Shown here piece after piece: positions 1 to 7,399 of a DNA stretch of 64,000 nucleotides; within the stretch, counting starts at the first letter, position 1; each line of letters opens with the position of its first letter. A program made the position numbers and the translations under genes. Origin of the DNA: Gammaproteobacteria bacterium (lineage in GTDB: Bacteria > Pseudomonadota > Gammaproteobacteria > Acidiferrobacterales > Sulfurifustaceae). The DNA is taken from assembly GCA_004298065.1 (NCBI GenBank), contig SCRL01000078.1, forward strand, positions 40,484 through 104,483, read 5' to 3'. The notes beneath the pieces are model-generated. The model was not told where the DNA came from. It did no database searches and was given only the letters and a program-made list of their open reading frames with translations.

Positions 1-36
1 GATCAAAAGTCCGGCGATCTCGGGTAACGGGTTCAT
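1..36 (-). CDS. start of an unidentified gene running off the window edge
   Basis: An ATG at 36-34 overlaps the stop codon of the upstream 89-residue gene (TGATG arrangement). The reading frame then stays open for 12 codons (MNPLPEIAGLLI) to the window edge. The overlap is typical of translational coupling, which is the only support. The product cannot be identified from 12 residues. Confidence 0.3.
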   Translation of the reverse strand, partial: MNPLPEIAGLLI

Positions 37-305
37 CACGGCCTGAGCTGCAGCATATAACCCTTAAGCTCGGCGCGGATCGCCTCGCGCGTATCCGCGA
101 TGAGGCGCGCGCCGAGGTAGTCCTCGTAGGCCGGGTGTTCGCCGAGTTCGCCGCGGCGGATGCGCTCGAGCAACTCCGCCTCGTCCTCCGCCCCATGGCG
201 CGCCAGCAGTTGCCGGCGGCTTTCACGCAGCTCGAGCAGCAGGCGCGCGAGCCGGTCCAGGGTCTCGACCTCTTCAGGCGTGAGGTTGTCGTAGAAAGCC
301 GGCAT
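36..305 (-). CDS. small conserved-looking cytosolic protein at the end of the nos cluster
   Basis: This 89-residue, charged, probably helical protein begins MPAFYDNLTPEEVETLDRLA. It has no signal peptide and no membrane segment. The ATG at 305 lies 4 bases after the nosL stop, so the gene is very likely co-transcribed with nosRDFYL. The frame stays open further upstream, but that stretch overlaps nosL in another frame and is a shadow. I do not recognise the family. Its position suggests an accessory role in nos expression or assembly, but nothing in the sequence proves it. Confidence 0.7.
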   Translation of the reverse strand: MPAFYDNLTPEEVETLDRLARLLLELRESRRQLLARHGAEDEAELLERIRRGELGEHPAYEDYLGARLIADTREAIRAELKGYMLQLRP

Positions 306-309
306 CCGG

Positions 310-807
310 CTACATCCGCTCGTCGTGGGCTGCGCCGCCGCGCAGGTCGGCCATCTCGGGCGTGACTTCGTCGAAGCGCAGCACCCTGCCGCCGTGCTGC
401 TTGATAAACGCCTCGGCGTCCTCGCGACGGGAGAAGGCGGCAAAGGTCGGGCCCATCGAGCCGCGCAGTTTCGAGCCGGCGACGTAGAAGGCGGTGCGCG
501 CGTCGATCCAGTTCGCGCGCGGCTGGCGCCAGTCCTCCTTGCCCATGTCCTGGGTGTACACCGCGCGCAGCGCGCGCTTCTGCTCCGGCCGCAGCGCAAT
601 CGAGAACATCTCGACCGTGTCGCAGAAGAACTCGACCGTGCCGTCGGCGTAATGGATCTGCGCCTTCGGCCCCGGGTAGTCGAGTAGCAGCATGCCATCG
701 AGGGCGCAGGCGGTGCCGGGGGCAAGCTCCTGCGGGTTCGCAGGCGCGGACGACGGGCTGCAGGCGGCGAGTGTCATGGCGGCCACCATGGGAATCAGGC
801 ATCGCAT
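310..807 (-). CDS. nosL: NosL, copper-binding lipoprotein of nitrous oxide reductase assembly
   Basis: NosL is an outer-membrane-tethered copper chaperone that supplies Cu(I) to apo-NosZ for the CuZ site. The 165-residue product starts MRCLIPMVAAMTLAACSPSS, a lipoprotein signal with lipobox LAAC. An ATG five codons upstream is in frame, but the AGGAGA Shine-Dalgarno falls between the two, so the ATG at 807 is chosen. The CALDGM motif and the FFCDTVEMF segment fit the NosL metal-binding region. It follows nosY at 18 bases, as in canonical nosDFYL order. Confidence 0.93.
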   Translation of the reverse strand: MRCLIPMVAAMTLAACSPSSAPANPQELAPGTACALDGMLLLDYPGPKAQIHYADGTVEFFCDTVEMFSIALRPEQKRALRAVYTQDMGKEDWRQPRANWIDARTAFYVAGSKLRGSMGPTFAAFSRREDAEAFIKQHGGRVLRFDEVTPEMADLRGGAAHDERM

Positions 808-825
808 GCAGGGTCTCCTCATTTT

Positions 826-1659
826 TCAGGGGGCGCGAAACCGGATCAAGGCCAGGGCGAGCGGCGCCACGATCCACGCGCCCATCACGGCGCCGAGCAG
901 CCAGGGCGCGGTGAGCGTGTCAGACGCCACGGTCGCCAGTCCGTAGAACGTCTTCACCTCCTCGAGGCTGAAGACATTAAGCACGCGAAACACGTCCGCC
1001 GGATTGAGCAGCAGCAGGCCCGACACCAACGCCCCGGGCAGCGCACCCTCGGTGAGCACCAACACGCCGAGCAATATGAGATCGTAGACCAGCACGAACA
1101 CGAACCAGAGCGCGATTGCCGCGCCACTCGCCGCGGTCTTGCTCGCGGCCAGCACCGACACCAGTACCGCCAGACTCAGGAACGCCATACCCATCAGGAT
1201 CGCGCTCAGCATGAAGCCGCTGTAATGAAACAACGCCACCAGACCGCCCTGCGCCACGATCAGGACGCCCACCAGCCCGAAGCCCGCAAGCGTCGACACC
1301 GCGAGCGCCGCCGCGAGTCCGAGGTACTTGCCGATGAGCAGCTCGACGCGCGTGATCGGCAGCGACAGCAGCAGGTCGAGCGAACCACGTTCACGCTCGC
1401 CCACGATCGCATCGTAACCGAGGATCAGCGCGATCAACGGCACCAGATAGATGGCGAGGCTCACGAGGCTCGCGATGGTGAGCTCGATGCCCTTGAAACC
1501 GACCGCGCCCTGCTGCGCCGCGCCGAAGTAGGCGATGACGAGCGCGAACAGTGTGAACACCGCCGCCACCGCCAGCACCCAGCGCGAACGCAATCGCTCG
1601 CGCAACTCCTTGCGCGCGATCGCCGCCACCTGCCGCCCTTCGAGCCGCGCCACCGTCAT
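826..1659 (-). CDS. nosY: NosY, ABC transporter permease for NosZ copper-site maturation
   Basis: NosY is the membrane part of the NosDFY ABC transporter needed for CuZ assembly, probably by delivering a sulfur species to the periplasm. The 277-residue protein begins MTVARLEGRQVAAIARKELR and has six or so hydrophobic spans. The segment GYDAIVGERERGSLDLLLSL is the cytoplasmic coupling region typical of ABC-2 type permeases. The ATG overlaps the nosF stop by four bases (ATGA), which fixes the start despite an open frame upstream. Confidence 0.93.
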   Translation of the reverse strand: MTVARLEGRQVAAIARKELRERLRSRWVLAVAAVFTLFALVIAYFGAAQQGAVGFKGIELTIASLVSLAIYLVPLIALILGYDAIVGERERGSLDLLLSLPITRVELLIGKYLGLAAALAVSTLAGFGLVGVLIVAQGGLVALFHYSGFMLSAILMGMAFLSLAVLVSVLAASKTAASGAAIALWFVFVLVYDLILLGVLVLTEGALPGALVSGLLLLNPADVFRVLNVFSLEEVKTFYGLATVASDTLTAPWLLGAVMGAWIVAPLALALIRFRAP

Positions 1660-2570
1660 GTCTCCGCGTAGCCCAGAAACACGTCCTCGAGCGACGGCTC
1701 GCGGATGTCGATGTCGGCCACCGCCCCGGCATGCGCCGCGAGCGCCTCGAGCACCGCCATCTTGCGATCGTGACCGCAGCGCACCTCGACCAGCCCGTCC
1801 TCGGTGTGCAGCGTGCAACCGTCGACCAGCGCGAGCGATTGCATGAGCGCCGCGGCGCTGCCGGTGCGCAGCTTGAGGATAATCGCGAGCGACAGGTTGA
1901 GCCCGGCGCGCAACTCGGCGACCGTGCCCGCGGCCTTGAGCCGCCCGCCCTGGAGCAACGCCAGGCGGTCCACGCGTTCCTCGATCTGGGCCAGGTTGTG
2001 CGAGGACAGGATCACGGTCACGCCGCGCGCCTTGAGTCGCGCGAGGATTTCGTAGAATTCACGCACGCCTTCGGGGTCGAGGCCGGTGGTCGGCTCGTCC
2101 AGGAACAGGATCTCGGGATTTCCGAGCAGTGCCTGCGCGAAGCCAAGCCGCTGGCGCATGCCCTTGGAGTAGCCACGCACGCTGCGCCGCGCGGCCGGTG
2201 CGAGCCCGACCTCCTCGAGCAGTCCCGGGCACTCGCGCCGCGCCACGCCCTTGAGGTCGGCGAAGAATTCGAGCGTCTCGAGGCCGTTCAGGTTGTCGTA
2301 GAACACGACGTTTTCGGGAAGATAGGCGAGACGCCGGCGCACCTCGCGGAACACCGGGCCGTTGACCGGCTGGCCGGCGATGTGGATCTCGCCCGTGTCC
2401 GGCGCCACCAGCCCGAGCATGAGCTTGATCAGCGTGCTCTTGCCGGCGCCGTTGTGGCCGATCAGCCCCAGCACCGCGCCCTCGCCGACGGCGAGGCTCA
2501 CCCCGACGAGCGCCTGCACCTCGCCGAAGCGGCGGCTCACCGCCTGCACGTCAATGGCCGGCGTATTCAA
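1656..2570 (-). CDS. nosF: NosF, ABC transporter ATPase for NosZ maturation
   Basis: This is the cytoplasmic ATPase partner of NosY and NosD. Walker A is GHNGAGKST, the signature region is YSKGMRQRLGFAQAL (a YSKGM variant of LSGGQ), and Walker B is ILFLDEPTTGLDPEG, followed by the H-loop SSHNL. I chose the TTG at 2570 because it has a GGAG about nine bases upstream and gives the usual NosF length of about 304 residues. An ATG at 2618 would add 16 residues and overlap nosD by 68 bases. The gene overlaps nosD at its start and nosY at its end. Confidence 0.9.
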   Translation of the reverse strand: MNTPAIDVQAVSRRFGEVQALVGVSLAVGEGAVLGLIGHNGAGKSTLIKLMLGLVAPDTGEIHIAGQPVNGPVFREVRRRLAYLPENVVFYDNLNGLETLEFFADLKGVARRECPGLLEEVGLAPAARRSVRGYSKGMRQRLGFAQALLGNPEILFLDEPTTGLDPEGVREFYEILARLKARGVTVILSSHNLAQIEERVDRLALLQGGRLKAAGTVAELRAGLNLSLAIILKLRTGSAAALMQSLALVDGCTLHTEDGLVEVRCGHDRKMAVLEALAAHAGAVADIDIREPSLEDVFLGYAET

Positions 2571-3837
2571 GCCAGCGGCTCCAGTCGGCGTGCCAGGGTC
2601 GCATGCGCGGGCGCTCATCGATCACGCTGGTCGAGCGCAGCAGCGGAAACGTGCGCGCGGCAGCGCGCAGCGCCTGCACCGCGGGACTCGCGAGTAGCAG
2701 CTTCACCGACGGGTGCGTGGTGGTGAGCCGGTCGACGATGTCGGTCGCCTGATAGGCGTTGTCGCCGGCGCCGTCGCCGTCGCGGTCCCAGCCGGCGTAG
2801 TTGCTCCAGTAGTTGCCACGCTCCCGGCCCCACGGCTCGTCGCGCGTGGCGACGTAGCGCACCTGCTCGTAATTGTTGATGAAATCGTTGCCATCCACCG
2901 CATTGCGGTAGGAACCGGCCCAGAGGTGCACGCCGACGCGGTTGGCGAGCACCAGGTTGTCGCGGATCGTGTTGTACTCGGCGTCGTAGACGAAGAACCC
3001 CTTTCCGTTGCCGACCACGACGTTGCGTTCCACCACCGCGTCCTGGATCGTGCGCAACATGATGCCGTGATCGCTGTTGCCCCAGGCGACGTTGTCGCGC
3101 ACCACCTGGTCGCGCACCTCCATGAGCGCGAGCCCACCGCGGTTGAGATAGGTCTCGTTCTTCTCCCACAGGTTGTAATAGGAGTTCATGTAGTGCGTGC
3201 CATAGCGCAGGTGGTGCATCTTGTTGCCGCGGAATACGGCGTGATGCGAGACGTCCACGTAGATGCCGTCGCGCGTGAAGCTGATGTGGTTGTCGAGCAC
3301 CTGCGCGCCGGTGGTGTTGTACAGCTGGATGCCGTTACCGCGCTGCGCGCTCTGCACGTCGCGCTTGCCGGTGATGAGGTTGCCCTGGATCACGGGTTTC
3401 TCGACGCCCTCGACCCAGGTGCCGAACAGGTTATAGACCAGGTCGTTGTGGCGGATCGCGACGCGGTGCGCCCCGGGCTCGACGTAGATGCCGGCGTTCT
3501 GGGCGGTAAGGTCGGCGCCGCTGTCGCGGATGATGAATCCCTCGATGACGACGTCCGGCACCTTCACCCGGATGACGTCGCCCTGGTCGGCCCCGCTCAC
3601 CGTCGGGCGGTTGCGCCCACGCAGCGTCAGGCGCTTGTCGATGACGAGGTGCTCGACGTAATCGCCGCGCTCGACGACCACCGTATCGCCGGCGCGCGCC
3701 TGGCGCACGGCCTGCGCGATCGACTCACCCGGCTGAACGACCCGCTCGGCAGCCGGCGACCATCCCGGAACGAGAAAGGCCGCAAACAACCCGAAACACG
3801 AAGCCCGAAGCCCGAAACCGCGCGTCAGTACAGCCAT
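2551..3837 (-). CDS. nosD: NosD, periplasmic beta-helix protein of the NosDFY complex
   Basis: NosD is a periplasmic parallel beta-helix (CASH-domain) protein that works with NosFY in copper-sulfur centre assembly of NosZ. The 428-residue product has an N-terminal signal (LRASCFGLFAAFLVPGWSPA). Repeated N-G-I/D-N turns run from about residue 90 to 330, for example GNGIQLYNTTGAQVLDNHIS, as in right-handed beta-helices. The ATG at 3837 overlaps the nosR 3' end by 13 bases, so expression is coupled to nosR. Length and order match other nos clusters. Confidence 0.95.
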   Translation of the reverse strand: MAVLTRGFGLRASCFGLFAAFLVPGWSPAAERVVQPGESIAQAVRQARAGDTVVVERGDYVEHLVIDKRLTLRGRNRPTVSGADQGDVIRVKVPDVVIEGFIIRDSGADLTAQNAGIYVEPGAHRVAIRHNDLVYNLFGTWVEGVEKPVIQGNLITGKRDVQSAQRGNGIQLYNTTGAQVLDNHISFTRDGIYVDVSHHAVFRGNKMHHLRYGTHYMNSYYNLWEKNETYLNRGGLALMEVRDQVVRDNVAWGNSDHGIMLRTIQDAVVERNVVVGNGKGFFVYDAEYNTIRDNLVLANRVGVHLWAGSYRNAVDGNDFINNYEQVRYVATRDEPWGRERGNYWSNYAGWDRDGDGAGDNAYQATDIVDRLTTTHPSVKLLLASPAVQALRAAARTFPLLRSTSVIDERPRMRPWHADWSRWLEYAGH

Positions 3838-6407
3838 CGCAGTTCCGGCAGTCCGCGCAGGAACGCAAGCACGCCGACCCCCTTCATGATCAGGAACAGC
3901 GCCGCACCGATGAGCAGGTTCTTCATGGCCACGTAGGACATCATATCGGCCCACGTCGCGGGACGGAAACGGCGGCCCCACCACGGGCCTTCCTTGACGT
4001 ACGGTTTGCAGAACATGCGCACGATGAGTTCGTACACGCTCCACGCGAGCCACCAGCCGAGGATGATGCCGGGGCCGAGCTTGCCGGCCGCGCCGAGCAA
4101 CCACCCCCAGGTCACCAGCACGGCAAAGGCAACGCCCGTGGCCTGGAACAGGATCGGGCGCGTGAGAAACTTGCCGCTCCACGGGAGCAAGTGATCGATG
4201 AACTCGGCGCGCAGCCACGCGGCCCACCCGAGGCGCGGTTCCGCCGGCGCCGGCGCCGCGGCCACCGGCACGATCGGAATGTAGTAGCCATCGGCACCGA
4301 TGGCGGTGAGCGGCTCGTGGCGCTTCTGGCGCAGCTTGCGCTCGTGCGCCAGCGGCGGGCAGGACTTGGGATCGTAGTACATAACCATGCAATCGAGGCA
4401 CAGCAGGCACTCGCGCTGGTCGATGCGCCCGGTCTTGTCGATGGCGAGCGAGGCGCAACCGACGGCGCAGGCATCGCACGGTCCGCATTCGGCCTTGCGC
4501 TTGAGTCCCCACCAGCGGAACGTCGAAGGCACGGCGAGGCTCGCGCCGAGCGGACAGAGATACTTGCAGAACGGCCGCTCCATGAACAGCGACGCCGCGA
4601 ACAGCACGACCCAGAAGGTCACGAACGGCCAAGTGCGGTTCCACACGCCGACCAGGAACGTGGTCTTGAACGGCTCGACCTCGGCCAGCTTCTCGGCCAG
4701 CCCCATCGAGTAGAACGACACGGCGAGCAGGCCGGCGAAGACGACGTATTTCGTCCATTTGAGCTTGTCGTGCAGTTGCTTCGGCAGATGGAACTGGAAG
4801 CGCTTGAGTCCGAGCTTGCCGGCGACCTTGAAGGCCACCTCGGTCATCGCACCATAGGGGCACAACCAGCCGCAGAACATGCCGCGTCCCCAGAAGAACG
4901 TGGTGACGATGACGAACACCCAGAAGAGAAAGATGAACGGATCGGTGAGAAACAGCTCCCACTCCCATTTGAACAGGATCGAGTGGAACCACGTGAGCAC
5001 CTGGGTGATCGACGGCTGCGCCATGAGAGTGAAGCCGACGAAGCCGATGCTGACGAGCCAGAGCGCATATTTTGGAATCGCGACCCAGCGCTTGTCCTTG
5101 CGCTCGGCGCGGCGCACCAGTCTGTCGCGCACCGCGTACATCGTGGCGGCGGCCACGAGTACCAGCGTAAATAGCACGATCTCGATCCAGCGCGCCTGCC
5201 AGATCTTCACCCACAGCGGCAGCGGCCGCTCCCACACCGGTCGGCCGCCTTCCAGGTAACGGTCGGGGAGCCAGTATTCGCGGTCGAAGTTGACGAAGCT
5301 GCGATGCCCGGTCTGCTGGTCGATGCGGTTGCCGAGGAACACCAGGCTCCACGGGTAGGCGGCGCTGAATCTGCCGCCGCGGACGATGAAAACCCCGGAC
5401 TCGCGGAAAGTCGGCGCGCCCGGCGCCTGGATGCCGTAGAGGTTCAGATAGTCGAGGTCGCGGAACGTGAAGGTATCCAGGTCCTGCGCCACCTGGATGC
5501 GGTCGTAGATGCCGCCGCGCACGAACCCCGAACCCTTGAACGAGGACGTGCCGTTGGCGACGATGAAGATCGCGTGTTCGCCGGGCTTGAGGCCGGCCAT
5601 CAGGCGTTCGTAGTTGTCGTCGCCGAGGACGCTGCGGCCGACCGTGGGCAGGTTGAGGTAGCCGAAGTACATGTCGATGTAGGGCTCGCCGGTGGGGAAC
5701 TCTCCGAGGTCGTCGGGGTCGACGGTCAGCCGCTGCACCAGCCCCTTGCGCACCAGCGCCCGCCAATCGATCCGCTCGGCGAGCGGCGTGAACCGCGCCG
5801 CCGGCCGCTCGCGTGCCTTGAGGATGCCGACCTGCTTGGCGATTTCGTAGCCCGAGCGCAGGATCACCTGGTTCTCCGCGATCACCGTCACCGTCGCGCC
5901 GCTGATCGCGTCCACGCCGATGGTGCCCTCGCGCGCGCTGCCGACCTCGATCTTGTCGCCGACGAACTTGCCGAGGTACTGCTTGGTGAACTTGGTCAGC
6001 TCCGACTCCGGAATGCCGACCAGCAGGATCGGCTCGCTGTGTTTGAGGATCCTCACGCCGGTGATGACGCCCTTCGTGTCCATGCCGAGCAGCGTGACCA
6101 CCGGTTTGCCCGAATACGCCGGAATGTCCACGATGTCGGTGGACAGAAACACGTAACCGACGAGCGCCGGCTTTCCGTTCTCGCTGCGATAGGCCTCGAC
6201 GTAGCTCGGCCGACCCTTGCGGCGCGAGAAGCTGTCGGCCGCCGGCATGACATCGCGACACGGCGCGTAGGCGCACAGGTCCGGGTCGGTCGAGAGTTGC
6301 ACCGGCAGCGGCGCTTCGTACGACGCCGGCTCGGCTGCCACGGCAGCGGTCACTGCAAACAGCGGGAACAGAATTAATGCGCGCAGAAACTGGGCTGGGA
6401 ATGTCAT
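3825..6407 (-). CDS. nosR: NosR, membrane flavo-iron-sulfur protein supporting N2O reduction
   Basis: NosR is thought to pass quinol electrons to NosZ in the periplasm and is needed for nos expression or activity. The 860-residue protein has a signal peptide, then a periplasmic FMN-binding domain. DAISGATVT (residues 166-174) is the threonine flavinylation motif. Membrane helices occur from about residue 408 onward. Two cytoplasmic CxxxCP motifs (near 512 and 614) are followed by a polyferredoxin tail with C641xxC644xxC647xxxC651 and C667xxC670xxC673. It is the first gene of nosRDFYL and follows an FNR-type promoter. No strong Shine-Dalgarno precedes the ATG. Confidence 0.96.
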   Translation of the reverse strand: MTFPAQFLRALILFPLFAVTAAVAAEPASYEAPLPVQLSTDPDLCAYAPCRDVMPAADSFSRRKGRPSYVEAYRSENGKPALVGYVFLSTDIVDIPAYSGKPVVTLLGMDTKGVITGVRILKHSEPILLVGIPESELTKFTKQYLGKFVGDKIEVGSAREGTIGVDAISGATVTVIAENQVILRSGYEIAKQVGILKARERPAARFTPLAERIDWRALVRKGLVQRLTVDPDDLGEFPTGEPYIDMYFGYLNLPTVGRSVLGDDNYERLMAGLKPGEHAIFIVANGTSSFKGSGFVRGGIYDRIQVAQDLDTFTFRDLDYLNLYGIQAPGAPTFRESGVFIVRGGRFSAAYPWSLVFLGNRIDQQTGHRSFVNFDREYWLPDRYLEGGRPVWERPLPLWVKIWQARWIEIVLFTLVLVAAATMYAVRDRLVRRAERKDKRWVAIPKYALWLVSIGFVGFTLMAQPSITQVLTWFHSILFKWEWELFLTDPFIFLFWVFVIVTTFFWGRGMFCGWLCPYGAMTEVAFKVAGKLGLKRFQFHLPKQLHDKLKWTKYVVFAGLLAVSFYSMGLAEKLAEVEPFKTTFLVGVWNRTWPFVTFWVVLFAASLFMERPFCKYLCPLGASLAVPSTFRWWGLKRKAECGPCDACAVGCASLAIDKTGRIDQRECLLCLDCMVMYYDPKSCPPLAHERKLRQKRHEPLTAIGADGYYIPIVPVAAAPAPAEPRLGWAAWLRAEFIDHLLPWSGKFLTRPILFQATGVAFAVLVTWGWLLGAAGKLGPGIILGWWLAWSVYELIVRMFCKPYVKEGPWWGRRFRPATWADMMSYVAMKNLLIGAALFLIMKGVGVLAFLRGLPELRWLY

Positions 6408-6444
6408 CTGGAAAAGTGAGGACTTAACCGCTGGAACACGGACT

Positions 6445-6487
6445 ATCCTACCACCCGGTTTGAATTACAACATTTGACTGGGATCAA
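6445..6487 (-). promoter_or_regulatory. FNR/DNR-type promoter of nosR
   Basis: The palindrome TTGACTGGGATCAA at 6474-6487 matches the FNR/DNR consensus TTGAT-N4-ATCAA at nine of ten half-site positions. Reading on the minus strand, a TAGGAT hexamer (6450-6445) lies where the -10 element of a class II FNR-activated promoter belongs, with box centre near -42 and start site near 6438. This would leave a leader of about 30 bases before nosR. Confidence 0.75.
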
Positions 6488-6511
6488 TAGAGAATCGCGC
6501 CGCAACGCACG

Positions 6512-7306
6512 TCAGGCGGCATTTCGTTCGGCGCGCTCCTCGAACAGCAACACCAGTCGTTCGGTTTGCGCGAGCAGGCGTTCGCTGTGCTCGACGACCT
6601 GCGCGGCGCCGTCGCCGGGCGCTTCGAGCTGGCGGCGGTAGACAATCCACGCGCCGTCGATCTCGTCGAGCAGGGCGCGCAGCGCGGGCACGCCGGACGC
6701 GGCGTTGGCGAGCTGATGCATGCCGGAGGAAAACTCGGCACGCGCGAAATTCAGCTCCATCTGCGCCGCCACCGAATTCACGCCCCAGGCGCGAAACAGA
6801 TAGAACTTCGCTATCCGCTGCGACAGCATGCGCTGGCGCCCGGCGATGTTGATGAGCCGTTCGCCGGCGGGCGCGCGCGACGCCTTCTCGTAGGCAAGCG
6901 TCAGCCGGTGGGCGCGCTCCTGCACCTGCTCGCTCAGGTCATACACCGGCTGGGCCCGGTCGCGGCGGGACGGCGCGGCCACTGCCGCGCGGTACGCCGC
7001 CCAGTCGCGCTCAAGCGGCACGAGCGCGGCGCGCACGTCATCGTTCGGGACGAAGTCTTTCAGCTCGGCGAGCTGGGCCTGCTGCTGGGTGAGCGACGCA
7101 TCGAGGATGGCATCGGCGCGCGCTGGCAGGACATTCAGACCGCGCATGACCCAGGCCTTGGCGAGGCGCTGCGCCAGCATGCGCTGGCGCCCGGACAGGT
7201 TGAGCGCGCCCGCGACGCTCAACCCCGGGCGCGCTGGCGCCGGCAAGGCCGCGGCCAGCGTCAATACGCCGAGGGCGGCGCCTTGCAGAAAAACACGACG
7301 CTCCAC
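6512..7306 (-). CDS. secreted protein with two PilJ/NIT-type nitrate-sensor-like repeats
   Basis: The 264-residue protein starts MERRVFLQGAALGVLTLAAA, a signal peptide with a twin-arginine-like start (ERRVFLQG). Two related segments, NLSGRQRMLAQRLAKAWVMR (about residue 36) and NIAGRQRMLSQRIAKFYLFR (about 151), match the P-box-like core of the PilJ domain found in NarX/NarQ sensors and PilJ. There is no transmembrane transmitter, kinase or methyl-accepting domain, so it looks like a free periplasmic binding module. It sits between nosZ and nosR, upstream of the nosR FNR box. A role in nitrate or nitrite sensing is inferred only from the motif. Confidence 0.75.
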   Translation of the reverse strand: MERRVFLQGAALGVLTLAAALPAPARPGLSVAGALNLSGRQRMLAQRLAKAWVMRGLNVLPARADAILDASLTQQQAQLAELKDFVPNDDVRAALVPLERDWAAYRAAVAAPSRRDRAQPVYDLSEQVQERAHRLTLAYEKASRAPAGERLINIAGRQRMLSQRIAKFYLFRAWGVNSVAAQMELNFARAEFSSGMHQLANAASGVPALRALLDEIDGAWIVYRRQLEAPGDGAAQVVEHSERLLAQTERLVLLFEERAERNAA

Positions 7307-7348
7307 CTTCGCCCTCCCCGCCGGCCGTCACCGCGCCGGCTGCAAAAC

Positions 7349-7371
7349 GAACCCGGCACGGGGCCGGGTTC
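7349..7371 (-). terminator. stem-loop after nosZ
   Basis: GAACCCGGC (7349-7357) pairs perfectly with GCCGGGTTC (7363-7371) across a five-base loop. Reading on the minus strand it is followed by GTTTTGC. The T-run is short, so this may be an attenuating terminator that partly separates nosZ from the PilJ-domain gene. Confidence 0.55.
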
Positions 7372-7399
7372 GGTGCTGCAAAGGCCGGACCACCGCGCG

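Noticed and set aside
2551..6276. A 1241-codon open frame spanning nosD and most of nosR
   Set aside because: Only its last 428 codons read as NosD; the rest is an arginine-rich shadow of nosR in another frame.
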